20,966 bases of DNA, taken from the NCBI GenBank assembly GCA_028456385.1, contig JALNQF010000588.1, positions 1 through 20,966 of the forward strand. The letters run 5' to 3'. Below the pieces are notes generated by a model. The model did no database searches. It was not told the origin of the DNA and worked only from the letters and a program-made list of their open reading frames with translations. This DNA comes from Ophiosphaerella korrae (Eukaryota; Ascomycota; Dothideomycetes; Pleosporales; Phaeosphaeriaceae). Both the position numbers and the translations under genes were made by a program. Below are positions 8,230 to 17,951 of the stretch, in pieces. Within the stretch, counting starts at the first letter, position 1, and each line of letters begins with the position of its first letter.

Positions 8230-9300
8230 TTTAGGTCTTTATTTTTATAGTCCTTTATAAAGTATCCTAGTTTCTTGTATTTATAATATACTATATCTTT
8301 CTTCTTTTTTAATTAGTAATCTTTCGCGTAGTAGCCTAGTTTACTATAGTTAAAGTACGTAAAGTTTTTATTCTTCTTTTTCTTTCTATCCTTATTTGTA
8401 TTAAGGATTATAGGGTCTCCTTTGTTATAGTTCTAGGTGTAACCTCTATACTTATTCTTTTTCTATTCTTAAAGATTATTATTAATTTGTATTACTTATT
8501 ACTTTAGAGCTTCTAGTATCCTTAGTTTCTCTATATATATTATCTTGTATTAGATCTTAGAGTTTAGTCTTTACTTAAATTATAATATTAAAGCTAACTT
8601 ATTCTATTTTATATTTTATAATAGTTATTTAAATTATAATACATACTTAGGAATACTCTAACTTTATATAAGCTTTTCTAGCTACTCTTTAGCTTATTAG
8701 GTAACGTCTATATCTCTAAATACTACTCTTATTTGTTTAGTAAAGTATTTATAACTTCTAAAAATAGCTCTAGTTTTATCTTTCTAGGTTATTAGAGAGT
8801 GTATCGTATAATCTATCTAGTAAGGCTTGTACTATCTTATTGTATTTTCTTTAAGGTGTAATCTAATATATATTACCTTCTTTTCTTCTATATTAAAGTA
8901 TAGTACTTGTATATCTATCTAGAGTTATACTAATATAATAAAGGGTCTTAGTTTCTCTCTTGTTCTATTAAACTTCTTAAGAGTAGGTATCTTTAGTAGT
9001 TTCTTTATTACGCTTATTACTAAGCGTTATATAATTAGTTCTATCTAATTCTATCCTTTAATAATAGCTTTAATCTATACTTTATTCTACTTTACGTAGT
9101 CTTAAAGCTCTTTATTCTATATTTCTAAGGTATTAATTACTATCTTTATATCTTCTTTGTCTAAGATTAAGTTATTAATTTAGTCCTTAATTATTTCTTA
9201 TATAGTACTGTTAGACTTATAGCTACTCTTAAGGGCTTTACTTATTTTAGTTAAACTTTCTACTATCGTGTTAGCTAAACTATATACTACTTACGCTTTA
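8230..9300 (-). pseudogene. gag remnant of element B with two zinc knuckles
   Basis: Structural protein of the virus-like particle. A capsid-type motif IR*YKPY*IDY lies at about 8808-8840, matching the family's RW-[FY]-x-P...DY with Trp now TAG. Two CX2CX4HX4C nucleic-acid-binding knuckles follow at 8316-8357 (now YFNYSKLGYYAKDY) and 8247-8288 (now YYKYKKLGYFIKDY). All eight zinc ligands have become Tyr, which is what CpA-directed RIP on both strands does to TGC/TGT and CAC/CAT. The start codon cannot be identified. Confidence 0.8.
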
Positions 9301-9327
9301 CTTCTCGTAATAACTAGATTAGTAAAG

Positions 9328-9753
9328 TATAATAGGCTACTTGTTATTAACTATAGACGCCTATAGGAAGAGTTAGTAGATTAAGAGTTAATAGTAAAAG
9401 CTTAGAGGTAATCTATAATAACTATAAATAATAAAAGATATTTTATAACTATCTTGTATTAGCGTTCTATAGTTAAGGGATTAAATTACTAATACTATCC
9501 TAATAATACGTATCCTTCTAACTATATACTTATTATAATCTATAATCTATAGTTACTAAGACTAGTAGATTATAGATTATCTTAATCTATAATCTATTAA
9601 CGCTAAGAGTCTATAGATTATAGATTACACTAGGTGTCCTAGTTATATATAGTCTCCTAATTAAGATTATTACCTTACTTGTCCTATACTTCGTTAGCAC
9701 CTAAGTTAGGACTAATTAGTTCTATCTCGATTCCTTCTATTACACCTATAACA
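9328..9753 (-). repeat. 5' LTR of element B (426 bp)
   Basis: The partner of 2731-3156, same length, no gaps. It starts TATAATAGGC and ends CACCTATAACA. In the last 75 bp all nine differences from the other LTR keep C or G here, so this end was mutated less. It contains the same four alternating 15-mers. The sequence just inside it (minus strand CTTTACTAATCTAGTTATT) is where a primer-binding site should be, but I cannot match it to a tRNA. Confidence 0.92.
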
Positions 9754-9758
9754 AGTTA
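9754..9758. repeat. Target site duplication of element B, right copy (AGTTA)
   Basis: Pairs with 2726-2730. Element A resumes at once with GCTAGTCTATAAAATTATTA, the same sequence that follows AAGTTA in B's RT region. Confidence 0.9.
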
Positions 9759-10515
9759 GCTAGTCTATAAAATTATTATACCTCCTTTAGGTTTTTTAGT
9801 ATTAGCTATTCGTTAATTAACTTAATCTTTACTAGATTAATCTTAATCTTTCCTAGTTTAATAATAAATCTAAGGAAATCTATTTCTTTTATATAAAATT
9901 TACACTTCCTTATCTTAAAGAATATTTTAGCTTCTACTAGTTTCTCTAGTACTTTGTATATATATTATATATATTTTTCCTCTATTTCTAAGAATATAAG
10001 GATATTATCTAAGTATATAAATATAAATACGTCTAAGTACTCTTTTAGTACTATATTAATTCTTTTCTAGAAGGCTACTAGTATATTTATTAAACTAAAA
10101 GGTATAACTATATATTTATATAGTCTATACTATATTCTAAACGCTATTTTCTATTTATTACCTTTTTTAATTCTAATCTAATAGTAAGCGTTTTAAATAT
10201 CTAGTTTTGTAAAGATCTTTACTTTCTATAGCCTATCTTATATTGTATCTATTTATAGTAAGAAGTACTAGTTTTTATTTATAACTACGTTAGTTTTTCT
10301 AAAGTCTATATAGGGCTTTTTCTTACTTATTCTTTTTTTATCTATAAAGATAAGTCTATATACTACTAAGGATTTAGATTCTTTTATCTATCTTTTCTTT
10401 AGTGCGTTTTTAATAAACGTTTATTTAATCTTTAATTCTTTTTCTATTTTTTAATAGACTAGGCTCTATCTTACATTTTTCTTTTTTTCTAAGTTTATTA
10501 CTAAGTCCTATAGTT
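9759..10515 (-). pseudogene. Reverse transcriptase remnant of element A (split by B)
   Basis: The RT box F-I-Y-L-D-N is encoded on the minus strand, with the Y-L-D-N codons at 10004-10015; the second Asp of the family's YxDD is again Asn. The C-terminal edge of the RT region continues across the element B insertion at 2711-2730. TAA/TAG stops from Gln/Trp occur throughout. Confidence 0.8.
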
Positions 10516-10859
10516 AATATTCTAGAAGGTAGTCTTTAGGTTTAATAAGTTATTTCTCTTATTTCTTATATTCTTCTAGGAATTCTCTTTTAGTTATACT
10601 TATATTAGCTTTCAACATTTCTTTCTTTAGGTAGCTAATTCTTCTTATTCTCTAATTAATGTATAGGTTAGTTATCTATAACTATAGTATACCTAGTATT
10701 ATATCTTGTTTATTATTAATTATTATTATATCTATAACTATATTTTTAATTATTATCTCTTCTAACTCTAGTATAGAGAGAGCTGTCTTAAACCTAATAG
10801 GTTTCTAGAATAGTTTTTTTTTAATTATACTTAATTACTAAGAGTACTTCTTAGTTATA

Positions 10860-10965
10860 TAATATATTCTTTATATTTCTATAAACTTTTTTAATATAAA
10901 GTTCTTTATAACTCTACTATTAATTATTAATTATACTTTCTTTTTTTAGTATATTTCTTTCTTTA
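10860..10965 (-). pseudogene. Aspartic protease remnant of element A
   Basis: At 10910-10921 the minus strand reads N-S-R-V, then I-K-N-F, aligned with N-S-R-A in B. The retropepsin D-S-G motif is lost by G-to-A changes. Flanks match B closely. Confidence 0.65.
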
Positions 10966-12104
10966 TAATGTATAGGCCTCCTATACCTTTTAGCTATTCT
11001 TACTTAGGTAATTTTATAAATTATCTATCTTTCTAGGGCTATAGCTCTACTTTAAGCTTATATTTATTATATTTTAAATATTTATTATATATATATTTAT
11101 ACTATAGTCCTCTTTAGACGTATTTCTTAGATAGTTTTAGGCTAAGTCTTATTACTACGTATCCTTCTTCTAGGATTATTTCCTATCCTTAGATATCTTC
11201 TACTAAGATTACTCTTATATAATTATAGCCTCTTCTTCTTATAAGCTATACGTTATTACTTACTTTAAGATACTTATATATATTATAATTCTTATCTAGG
11301 TATAATATCTATAATACTTTAAAATATACTAGATATTCTAGATCTATTATTTTGTTGTCCCCTTTCTAGTACTTATCTCTTCTAAGTATATCTATTATTA
11401 GGATATAGTATACTACTAGTACTCTTAGTATATAAGCTTTATTAATCTATTGCGTCTTCTTTATAAAGTACTACTACTCTCTATTTATAAGTATTCTTCT
11501 TACTATAACTATATATTACTTTATCTATTCTTAAAATAGTATAAACTTTATTTCTTTAGGATTACGTTCTTTCTAGTCTTTATACGCTTCCTCTATACTT
11601 ATAACTAGTAAGTATTTCTAAATAAACTTTTATTATTTATTTTATTCCTCTATACCTATTATTATATAGCTATTATAGCTATATATATCTAGCTAAGTAT
11701 ACTCTATACTTTTTATACTAGTTTATCTTTTACTACTTTATAGTCTTTTAGAAGTAGCTATAGTAGTCTCTTTATCTAGTGCTAGTCCTTTAGCCTAGAT
11801 TAATAGTACTAAAGGTTCTTCTTTTTCTAAATCTTCTATTAGTAGGTCTATTACGTATACTATTTCTTCTAGCTATGCTTTTATTTTTTCTTTTATTACT
11901 ACTACTCTATTTTTCTATTATAGGAAATATCCTACTCTCTATTTACTAAAAAGATATATATAGTAGTTATTTTTATAATAAAAAGTCTAATAGAGTATTA
12001 TATATTGTATTTCTTTACTCCTAGCTACTTTCTCTTAAGGTTTAGCTTATACTTATAGTACTTTCTTCTCCTTCTTAGTTATTTTTAACTAAGTTTCTTT
12101 ATCT
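10966..12104 (-). pseudogene. Gag-Pol linker of element A
   Basis: Collinear with 7091-8229 in B and with the C sequence on both sides of the MITE. Coding sense is faint and broken by TAA/TAG; no domain is recognised. Confidence 0.45.
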
Positions 12105-13190
12105 TTTTTATAGTCTTTACTTTTATAGTTATTTATAAAGTATCCTAGTTTTCTATATTTATAATATACTATATCCTTTTTCTTTTGTAATTAGTAGTCT
12201 TTTATATAGTAGCCTTTCTTACTATAGTTAAAGTACGTAAAGTCTTTATTCTTCTTTTTCTTCCTATCTTTATTAGTATTAAGGATTATAGGATCTTTAG
12301 TATCCTAATTTCTTAGTTAAGTACTATACTTATTTTTCTTCTATTCTTAAAGATTATTATTAATTTAGATTACTTATTACTTTAGAGCTTCTAATATCTT
12401 AGGCTTTTCTATATAGATTATTTTATATTAGATTTTTTTATTTAATCTTTATTTAAATTATAATATTAGTATAGATTTATTCTATTTTATATTTTGTAAT
12501 AGTTATTTAAACTATAATATATACTTAGGTATACTCTTTTATTATATAAGTCTCTTAAGCTTTTCTTCTACTTATTAGGTAATATCTATATCTCTAAATA
12601 CTACTCTTATTTATTTAGTAAAGTATTTATAACTTCTAAAAATAGCTTTAGTTTTATCTTTTTATATTATTAGAGTATATATTATATAATCTATCTAGTA
12701 AGGTTTAAACTATCTTATTATATTCTCTTTAAGGTATATTCTAATATATATTACTTTCTTTTCTTCTATATTAAAGTATAGTACTTATATATCTATCTAG
12801 AGCTATACTAAAGTAATAAAAGGTTTTAGTTTTTCTCTTATTCTATTAAACTTTTTAAAGATAGGTATCTTAAGTAGTTTCTTTATTGTACTTATCTCTA
12901 GGCGTTACGTAATTAGTTCTATTTAGTTTTATCCTTTAATAATAGCTTTAATCTAGGCCTTATTCTACTTTACGTATTCCTAGAGTTCTTTGTTCTAGGT
13001 TTCTAGTGCGTTAATTACTATTTTTATATCTTCTTTCTTAGAGATTAGATTATTTATATATTCTCTAACTACTTTCTATATAGTATTATCTAACTTATAA
13101 CTACTTATAAGTACTTTCGCTACTTATTTTATTAAACTTTCTACTATTATATTAGCTAGACTATACGCTACTTACGCTTTACTCCTCTTA
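12105..13190 (-). pseudogene. gag remnant of element A with two zinc knuckles
   Basis: The knuckles are at 12194-12235 (YFNYSKKGYYIKDY) and 12125-12166 (YYKYRKLGYFINNY), with all Cys/His ligands changed to Tyr as in B. The capsid motif near 12700 reads IR*FKPY*ID, with the conserved Trp as TAG. The start is not identifiable. Confidence 0.75.
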
Positions 13191-13209
13191 ATAACTAAGA
13201 TTAGTAAGG

Positions 13210-13653
13210 TATAATAAGGTAATTACTAGGGTTAACTTCCTAATACCTAAAGAGTATTAGTAGATTAAGAGTTAATAGTAAAAGTACGTATAGTAATTAT
13301 ATAATAACTATTAATAATAGAAGATATTTTATAACTATCTTGTATTAGCGTTCTATAGTTAAAAGATTAGATTACTAATACTATCCTAATAATACGCATT
13401 ACTACTAACTATATACCTATACTTCTTAGCTAGCTTTATACTTTATATTTACTAAGATCGCGAATTATAAATTTATTACGTACTTAAATTTATACTTTAT
13501 ATTTGCTAAGATTACAAATCGCGAATTTATTACGTATCCTTATTATAGTTAGTTTTCTTGTTAAGTTTATTACCCTATAGGTCGTATGCGTTGTTATTAT
13601 CTATAGTAGGGCTAATTAGCTTAAGTTAACTTTCCCTTATTATAGCTATAATA
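13210..13653 (-). repeat. LTR at junction of elements A and C (444 bp)
   Basis: It starts TATAATAAGG and ends GCTATAATA, like the other LTRs. The portion toward A shares a block with B's LTR (for example TCTTGTATTAGCGTTCTATA at about 13339-13358), but from about 13400 it is different and lacks the 15-mer array. It is neither B's LTR nor the LTR at 20193-20639. It serves positionally as the 5' LTR of A and the 3' LTR of C, with no target duplication between them. This suggests LTR-LTR recombination into a tandem, or loss of one LTR. Confidence 0.75.
13435..13536. repeat. Two direct repeats of about 48 bp in the junction LTR
   Basis: TTTATACTTTATATTT begins at 13435 and again at 13489 (54-bp period). 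Each is followed by CTAAGAT, a CGCGAATT-type segment and AATTTATTACGTA. The units differ by a few bases and a small internal insertion (ACAAATCGCG context in the second). They occupy the U3 side, where the LTRs of B and C have the 15-mer array instead. Confidence 0.75.
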
Positions 13654-13738
13654 TCTATAAACTTTCTATTAGTTTACTTCTCTTTAAAGTATAGTAAGGC
13701 CTATAAAGTGTATATTTATACTAATACTTATTTATTTT

Positions 13739-14200
13739 ATAACTTATCTAGTATATCTATAGTAAAGTATAAGTTAAAGATACTTATTTATACGTCTATA
13801 CTTATATATAATAGGGAGAGCTATTAACTATACTTAAGAAAAACTATTATTATAGATTATAGAAGCTAAAAAGGAGTATAAGTAACTCTATAAAATCTCT
13901 TGTTATACGCTAAAAGAGTATTAGTCTTAATTTCTTAATAATTAGATATAGTTATCTAATAACTAGGCCTATTTATCTCGTCTTTATAAGACAAAGGCCT
14001 TAAATAATAAGAAGTCTATTAAGTAGTCTATTCTTCTAGAGTCTAAGCTTAATTTTAAGGATATAGTAGAGGCTACTCTAGCTCCTATTAAGCTAAGTAA
14101 GTCTAACGCCTTTCTATCTATTATTAATAGTGCTATTCCTCTTAATTTACTACTAGGTATTCTAGAGGGTTTTAACTTTAGAACTCCTCTAGTTTCTTAA
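13739..14200 (+). pseudogene. Antisense accessory frame of element C, RIP-broken
   Basis: Homologue of 3440-3859. The plus frame runs 154 codons to a TAA at 14198-14200. Its stops are TAA/TAG where Gln fits. It shares AINYT*EKLLL*IIEAK, AYLSRLYKTKALNNKK and LLLGILEGFNFRTPLVS with B, and has 14 extra codons in the middle relative to B without a frame change. The Lys/Glu/Asn/Leu-rich centre suggests a coiled coil. The last codons overlap the minus-strand chromodomain. Function is unknown, and RIP makes both strands look similarly open, so the frame agreement between divergent copies is the main evidence. Confidence 0.55.
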
Positions 14201-14306
14201 AGTAGTTAAGGTTATCTTCTAGTTCTTATATATCTTCTTATAGTTACTCTTTCTTATCTATACCTATCTATTTTACTAGGTAGTAGTTTCTACTATTATA
14301 AAACTA
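14186..14306 (-). pseudogene. Chromodomain at pol C-terminus of element C
   Basis: The minus frame reads LVK*IGIDKKE, then *ELEDNLNYFKKLEEF and TAA. The two conserved Trp positions are TAG and TAA. The agreement with B (ELEDNLNYFKKLEEF identical) fixes the frame and the natural end of pol. Confidence 0.75.
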
Positions 14307-14669
14307 GTATACTAAGATTTTTTTAACTTCTTATTCTTCTTATTCTCTATATATATCTACTTTATATACTAGTAGTTCTATATTTTATAGTACTATCTTA
14401 AGTAGTACTATATAAAAGGTTAGGTATATCCTTATTTTGTTTAGTAGCCTTAGTTTTAATAAGACTAGTGTAACTTCTTTTTTAATTTTATATAGTCCTA
14501 TCTTAATATAGTCTAATTTTAAACTTAGTTATTTACTCTTAATATTTTTTCTTACTAACTATACTTTTTCTCTCTCTCTAAATTAAGGTCCCTCTTTATA
14601 TTTTTTATTATAGTACTTAGCTATATAATTATATAGAAACTCTATATTTTATCTTAAATAATTATATAT

Positions 14670-15430
14670 ATCTCTAAGTCTATTAGTAAAGTTTTCTCCT
14701 TTTAGAGACTAAGATACTTTTAGTCTTAGTATTCTATATATACTAGGATTAAATCTATAGTTTATAAAGAAAAGTAATACTTTTATTACTATATTCTTTA
14801 CGCTATTATATACTAACTATACTATAGGTAGTAGTTATACCTAATTGTTCTAGTTAAAGTTAAGGTAGTATCTTAAGTACTATTCTACTATCTAATTTAT
14901 TTATTCTAATTATCTATCTATTTATAGGTAATATACTATAGATATTATATATTTAATTCCTAATTACGCTATTATTATTCTCTATAGTTTTAATATAAAT
15001 CTTATATTATTATCTATATTAACTAATTATAGTTCCTAGAACCTAGTATATAGTAACTTCTATCCTACTTTTTTCTTTATATAGTCTAAAGTATAAGTAC
15101 TTTATAAGTTTATTTACTATTATTAGGATTCTATTATACTTAATTCCTAATATTAGGTCTTTTAACTTAGGTAACTTTATAATAAAGTCTATTATAATAA
15201 CTCTCTATAGTTATTCTAGTATTTTTACTAGTTATAGTATCCTATATAGTGCGTATCTATTATACTTATTTCTCTAGTATTCTATATAATCTTGTAGTAC
15301 TTCTATTACTAATTATCTTAATTTTAGGATATAGTAATCTTATAGTAGCCTATCTAATATTTTGTTAATACCTTAATATCTATATACTAGTAGTTTATAG
15401 AATTATTATATAAATTCTCTTTAGATTTTT
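14670..15430 (-). pseudogene. Integrase remnant of element C with core deletion
   Basis: The first Asp codon is at 15187-15189, and the Glu at 14904-14906 is followed by *IN*IVE*YLRY. The segment that carries the second Asp in A and B is missing: about 23 bp are absent near 15016-15020 relative to A, which also shifts the frame. This deletion alone would disable the enzyme, in addition to RIP stops. Confidence 0.75.
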
Positions 15431-15639
15431 TTTTAAGATATATATTCTTCTATACGCTTATATAAGTCCTTCTTAGATCTCTAATTTCTCTATTTCTTTA
15501 GATATTTCTTGCGTTATCTTCTAAATCTATTTATCTAGCTTACTACTTTTTCTTTTAAGTATTATAGCTATTTTAGGTATATTTAAGACTAAGTATCCTT
15601 TCTTATTCTTAATTAGAACTATACTAGTAGTACTTACTT

Positions 15640-16001
15640 CTTCTTATAAGTCTAGTCTTCTACTAAGGGCGTCTATAAATTAGTTATCTTTCCCTTTTAT
15701 ATATATAATTTCTAAGTTAAATATTAATAGGAATTCCTACTATCTTATATAGCGTTATAATAGTTTTTTATTTATTATAAATCTTATAAGATTCTTATAG
15801 TCTATATAGACTTTTATTTAGTACTTTACTCTTTATAGGTATACTCTCTATTATTTAAATACTTTATAGATTACTAGTATCTCTTTGTTATAGATTAAGT
15901 AGTTAAGCTCTACTAGCTTTATTTTCTTAGAGAAGTATTTAACTAAGTATTCCTTTTTAGTCTTTAGGTCTTCCTATATTAGTACTATTCTATAGACTAA
16001 G
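15640..16001 (-). pseudogene. RNase H remnant of element C (continues at 16256)
   Basis: Collinear with 5330-5690 in B. The solo LTR entered within the codons after D-A-S-N; the catalytic Asp lies beyond the insertion, at 16269-16271. The domain is RIP-mutated as in the other copies. Confidence 0.65.
15997..16001. repeat. Target site duplication of solo LTR, left copy (CTAAG)
   Basis: CTAAG here and at 16256-16260. The empty site is visible in element A at 2524-2533 (GACTAAGTTA), with a single CTAAG. Confidence 0.9.
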
Positions 16002-16255
16002 TGTAAGGACAGCATACTACTAAGCCAATCCTAACAAAAAGGGGCTAATAGCTAGTTAAGCTATTGCAGTAGTATATAATATATATACTAGTTATTATTG
16101 CTTAAAGTTCTTCGAACTCGCTTAGGGTTGTACTAAGTTGTATGCGGTAGAATATACTAGCCGACAGAGCTAGCACGCGCTAGTTACTCAGCCTAGTAGA
16201 GCTCGTCGACAGCGCTAAGCGTACCCTAATAGCTCCCCGCCCTAGACCCCTTACA
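16002..16255. mobile_element. Solo LTR, 254 bp, not RIP-mutated
   Basis: Starts TGTAAGG and ends CCTTACA (7-bp inverted ends with canonical TG...CA) and is flanked by a 5-bp duplication, CTAAG. These are the marks of an LTR left by recombination between the two LTRs of a full element. By hand count it holds 10 CpA, 6 TpG and 11 CpG in 254 bp, against 0 CpA and 2 TpG in 240 bp at 1501-1740, so it clearly escaped RIP. It is unrelated in sequence to the other LTRs here. Copia or Gypsy origin cannot be decided from the LTR alone. A short terminal-repeat non-autonomous element is a less likely alternative. Confidence 0.85.
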
Positions 16256-16260
16256 CTAAG
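16256..16260. repeat. Target site duplication of solo LTR, right copy (CTAAG)
   Basis: Pairs with 15997-16001; element C resumes with TTAGATGCGTC, matching 5684-5694 in B. Confidence 0.9.
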
Positions 16261-16449
16261 TTAGATGCGTCTATTTTTACTATTGCTAGTAGGTCTAGGT
16301 TGTATATTCTAATAACTAGGTTTTCTATAAACTTTTTCTTAATCTTATTAAATACTTTATTATATTCCTTTATCTATTTAAATAGTGTATCCTTCTTTAT
16401 AAGTTTTATTATTAGTTCTATATCTTTAAACTATCTTACTATTAGTTTT

Positions 16450-17210
16450 CTATAAAAGTTTACTAGTCTATAAAACTATTATACCTCTTTTAGGTTTTTA
16501 GGTATTAGCTATTTATTAATTAATTTAATCTTTCCTAGGTTAATCTTAATCTTTCCTAGTTCTATAATAAATCCTAGGAAGTCTATTTCTTTTGTATAGA
16601 ATTTGTATTTCCTTATTTTAAAGAATATCTTAGCTTCTACTAGTTTTTCTAGTACTTTATATATATATTGTACGTATTTTTCCTCTATTTCTAAGAATAT
16701 AAGGATGTTATCTAAGTATATAAATATAAATACGTCTAAGTACTCTCTTAATACTATATTAATTCTTTCTTAAAAGGCTACTAGTGCGTTTATTAAACTA
16801 AAAAGTATAACTAAATACTTGTATAGTCTATATTGTATTCTAAATACTATTTTCTACTTATTACCTTTCTTAATTCTAATCTAATAGTAGGCGTTTTAGA
16901 TATCTAGTTTTATAAAGATTCTTACCTTTTATAGCCTATCTTATATTTTATTAATTTATAGTAAAGAGTATTAGTTCTTGTTTATAATTACGTTAGTTTT
17001 CCTAAAATCTACGTAGGGTCTCTTATTACTTATTTTCTTCTTATCTACAAATATAAGTCTATATACTACTAAGGATTTAGATTCTTATATCTATCCTTTC
17101 TTTACTACGTTTTAGATAAACGTTTATTTAATTTTAGATTCTTCTTCTATTTTTCTATAAACTAAGCTCTATCCTATATTCTTCTCTTCTTCTAGGTCTA
17201 TTACTAAGTC
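16450..17210 (-). pseudogene. Reverse transcriptase remnant of element C
   Basis: The active-site box F-I-Y-L-D-N-I-L-I-F is present, with codons at 16707-16718; the second Asp is AAC (Asn), so catalysis is lost as in A and B. The K-L-D motif (first Asp) is legible near 16900-16910. Other changes are TAA/TAG stops and C-to-Y type substitutions. Confidence 0.8.
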
Positions 17211-17559
17211 CTATAGTTAATATTCTAGAAAGTAGTCTTTAGGTTCTATAAGCTGTTTTTCCTATTTCTTATATTCTTCTAGGAATTCTCTTTTATAGGT
17301 ATTTATGTTGGCCTTTAATATATTAGTTTTATAGTAGTTAATTTTTCTTATTCTCTAATTAATATATAGGTTAGTTATTTGTAACTATAGTATTCCTAGT
17401 ATTATATCTTGTTTGTTATTAATTGTTATTATATCTATAACTATATTTTTAATTGTTATCCCTTCTAGTTCTAGTATAAAGAGAATTGTCTTAAACCTAA
17501 TAGGTTCTTAGAATAGTTTCCCTTTAATTATACTTAGTTGTTGTAGGTACTTCTTTATT

Positions 17560-17645
17560 ATATAACGTATTCCTTATATTTCTATAAACTTCTTTAATAT
17601 AAAGTTCCTTATAGCTCTATTATTAATTATTAATTATACTTTCTT
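17560..17645 (-). pseudogene. Aspartic protease remnant of element C
   Basis: At 17613-17624 the minus strand reads N-N-R-A followed by I-R-N-F, in line with N-S-R-A in B. The D-S-G motif is lost. The MITE sits less than 30 bp away, just upstream in coding direction. Confidence 0.65.
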
Positions 17646-17695
17646 TCTTTAGTATAAAGGAGTTATCCCTTATATCTCTTATTTTCGCACTAATA

Positions 17696-17797
17696 TTAGT
17701 AAGTTTGTAACTTACTAACATTGCAAACTTACTAATATTACAAAACTTACTAATATTGCGAACTTACTAATATGTTAGTAAGTTTACAACTTACTAA
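17696..17797. repeat. Array of TTAGTAAGTT in both orientations (7 copies)
   Basis: Seven copies of TTAGTAAGTT/AACTTACTAA in about 102 bp, with spacers such as TATTGCA and TATTACA. It has one unit more than the array at 759-842, which accounts for the 18-bp length difference between the two MITEs. Confidence 0.82.
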
Positions 17798-17838
17798 CAT
17801 TTAACTACCTTTCTACTTTTAGTTAGCGCTTAGTAAGC

Positions 17839-17860
17839 TACTAGGTATATATACCTAGTA
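17839..17860. repeat. 22-bp perfect palindrome in MITE copy 2
   Basis: Same palindrome as 696-717, centred on TATATA with GG/CC at the shoulders. Confidence 0.8.
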
Positions 17861-17951
17861 CTTACTTAGATAGCTTTATCTACTATTTACTCTTTTTAGT
17901 TAATTGTTAAAACTACCTTATTAAGTTATCTTACGTAAAGTCTACCTTATA

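Larger units (their letters stand above)
2731..9753 (-). mobile_element. Element B: complete 7.0-kb Ty3/Gypsy chromovirus, RIP-inactivated
   Basis: A structurally full-length LTR retrotransposon on the minus strand: two 426-bp LTRs, a purine-rich tract beside the 3' LTR, then in coding order gag with two zinc knuckles, protease, RT, RNase H, integrase and chromodomain. It also carries a plus-strand antisense frame near the 3' LTR. AGTTA duplications flank it. It lies within the RT region of element A, so it is the younger of the two. All coding domains carry RIP stops and it cannot be autonomous. The LTR termini were probably TG...CA; the 9328-9753 copy still ends ACA, while the TG start is now TA. 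Confidence 0.92.
9759..13209 (-). mobile_element. Element A, 5' part (RT to gag)
   Basis: Continuation of element A beyond the inserted element B, collinear with about 5884-9327 of B. It carries RT, protease, linker and gag in order, and ends at 13209 against an LTR that differs from B's. It is heavily RIP-mutated, with no frame of useful length. Confidence 0.88.
13654..16001 (-). mobile_element. Element C, 3' part (up to the solo LTR)
   Basis: Third chromovirus copy, minus strand. From the junction LTR rightward it holds a short spacer (13654-13738, no feature seen apart from a weak purine-rich minus-strand stretch AAAGAGAAGT), the antisense frame, the chromodomain, the integrase and part of RNase H. 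It is interrupted by the 254-bp solo LTR at 16002. Confidence 0.85.
16256..17652 (-). mobile_element. Element C, central part (RNase H to protease)
   Basis: Continuation of element C between the solo LTR and the MITE, collinear with about 5683-7072 of B. It carries the start of RNase H, then RT and protease, and is heavily RIP-mutated. Confidence 0.85.
17653..17951 (+). mobile_element. MITE-like element, copy 2 (299 bp)
   Basis: The ends are TATAAAGGAG and CTACCTTATA, inverted repeats that match the ends of copy 1. The empty site is visible in B (TTCTTTAGTATATACTT near 7067-7083). Two readings of the duplication are possible: TTAG at 17649-17652 and 17953-17956 with one extra C, or TTAGTATA (8 bp) at 17649-17656 and 17953-17960. 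The second would fit a hAT-type element but shifts one terminus. It has no coding capacity. RIP is partial (about 6 CpA and 5 TpG remain), mostly in the repeat array. Confidence 0.8.

Noticed and set aside
9300..9327. Primer-binding site for a specific tRNA beside the 5' LTR of element B
   Set aside because: The sequence in A, B and C at this place is similar, but no TGG start or recognisable tRNA 3' end remains after RIP. Self-priming was considered, but I could not find a convincing complement in the LTR.
17696..17797. CRISPR-like array of regularly spaced repeats
   Set aside because: The units are only 10 bp, occur in both orientations, have very short similar spacers, and lie inside a transposon-like unit in a eukaryotic-type sequence.
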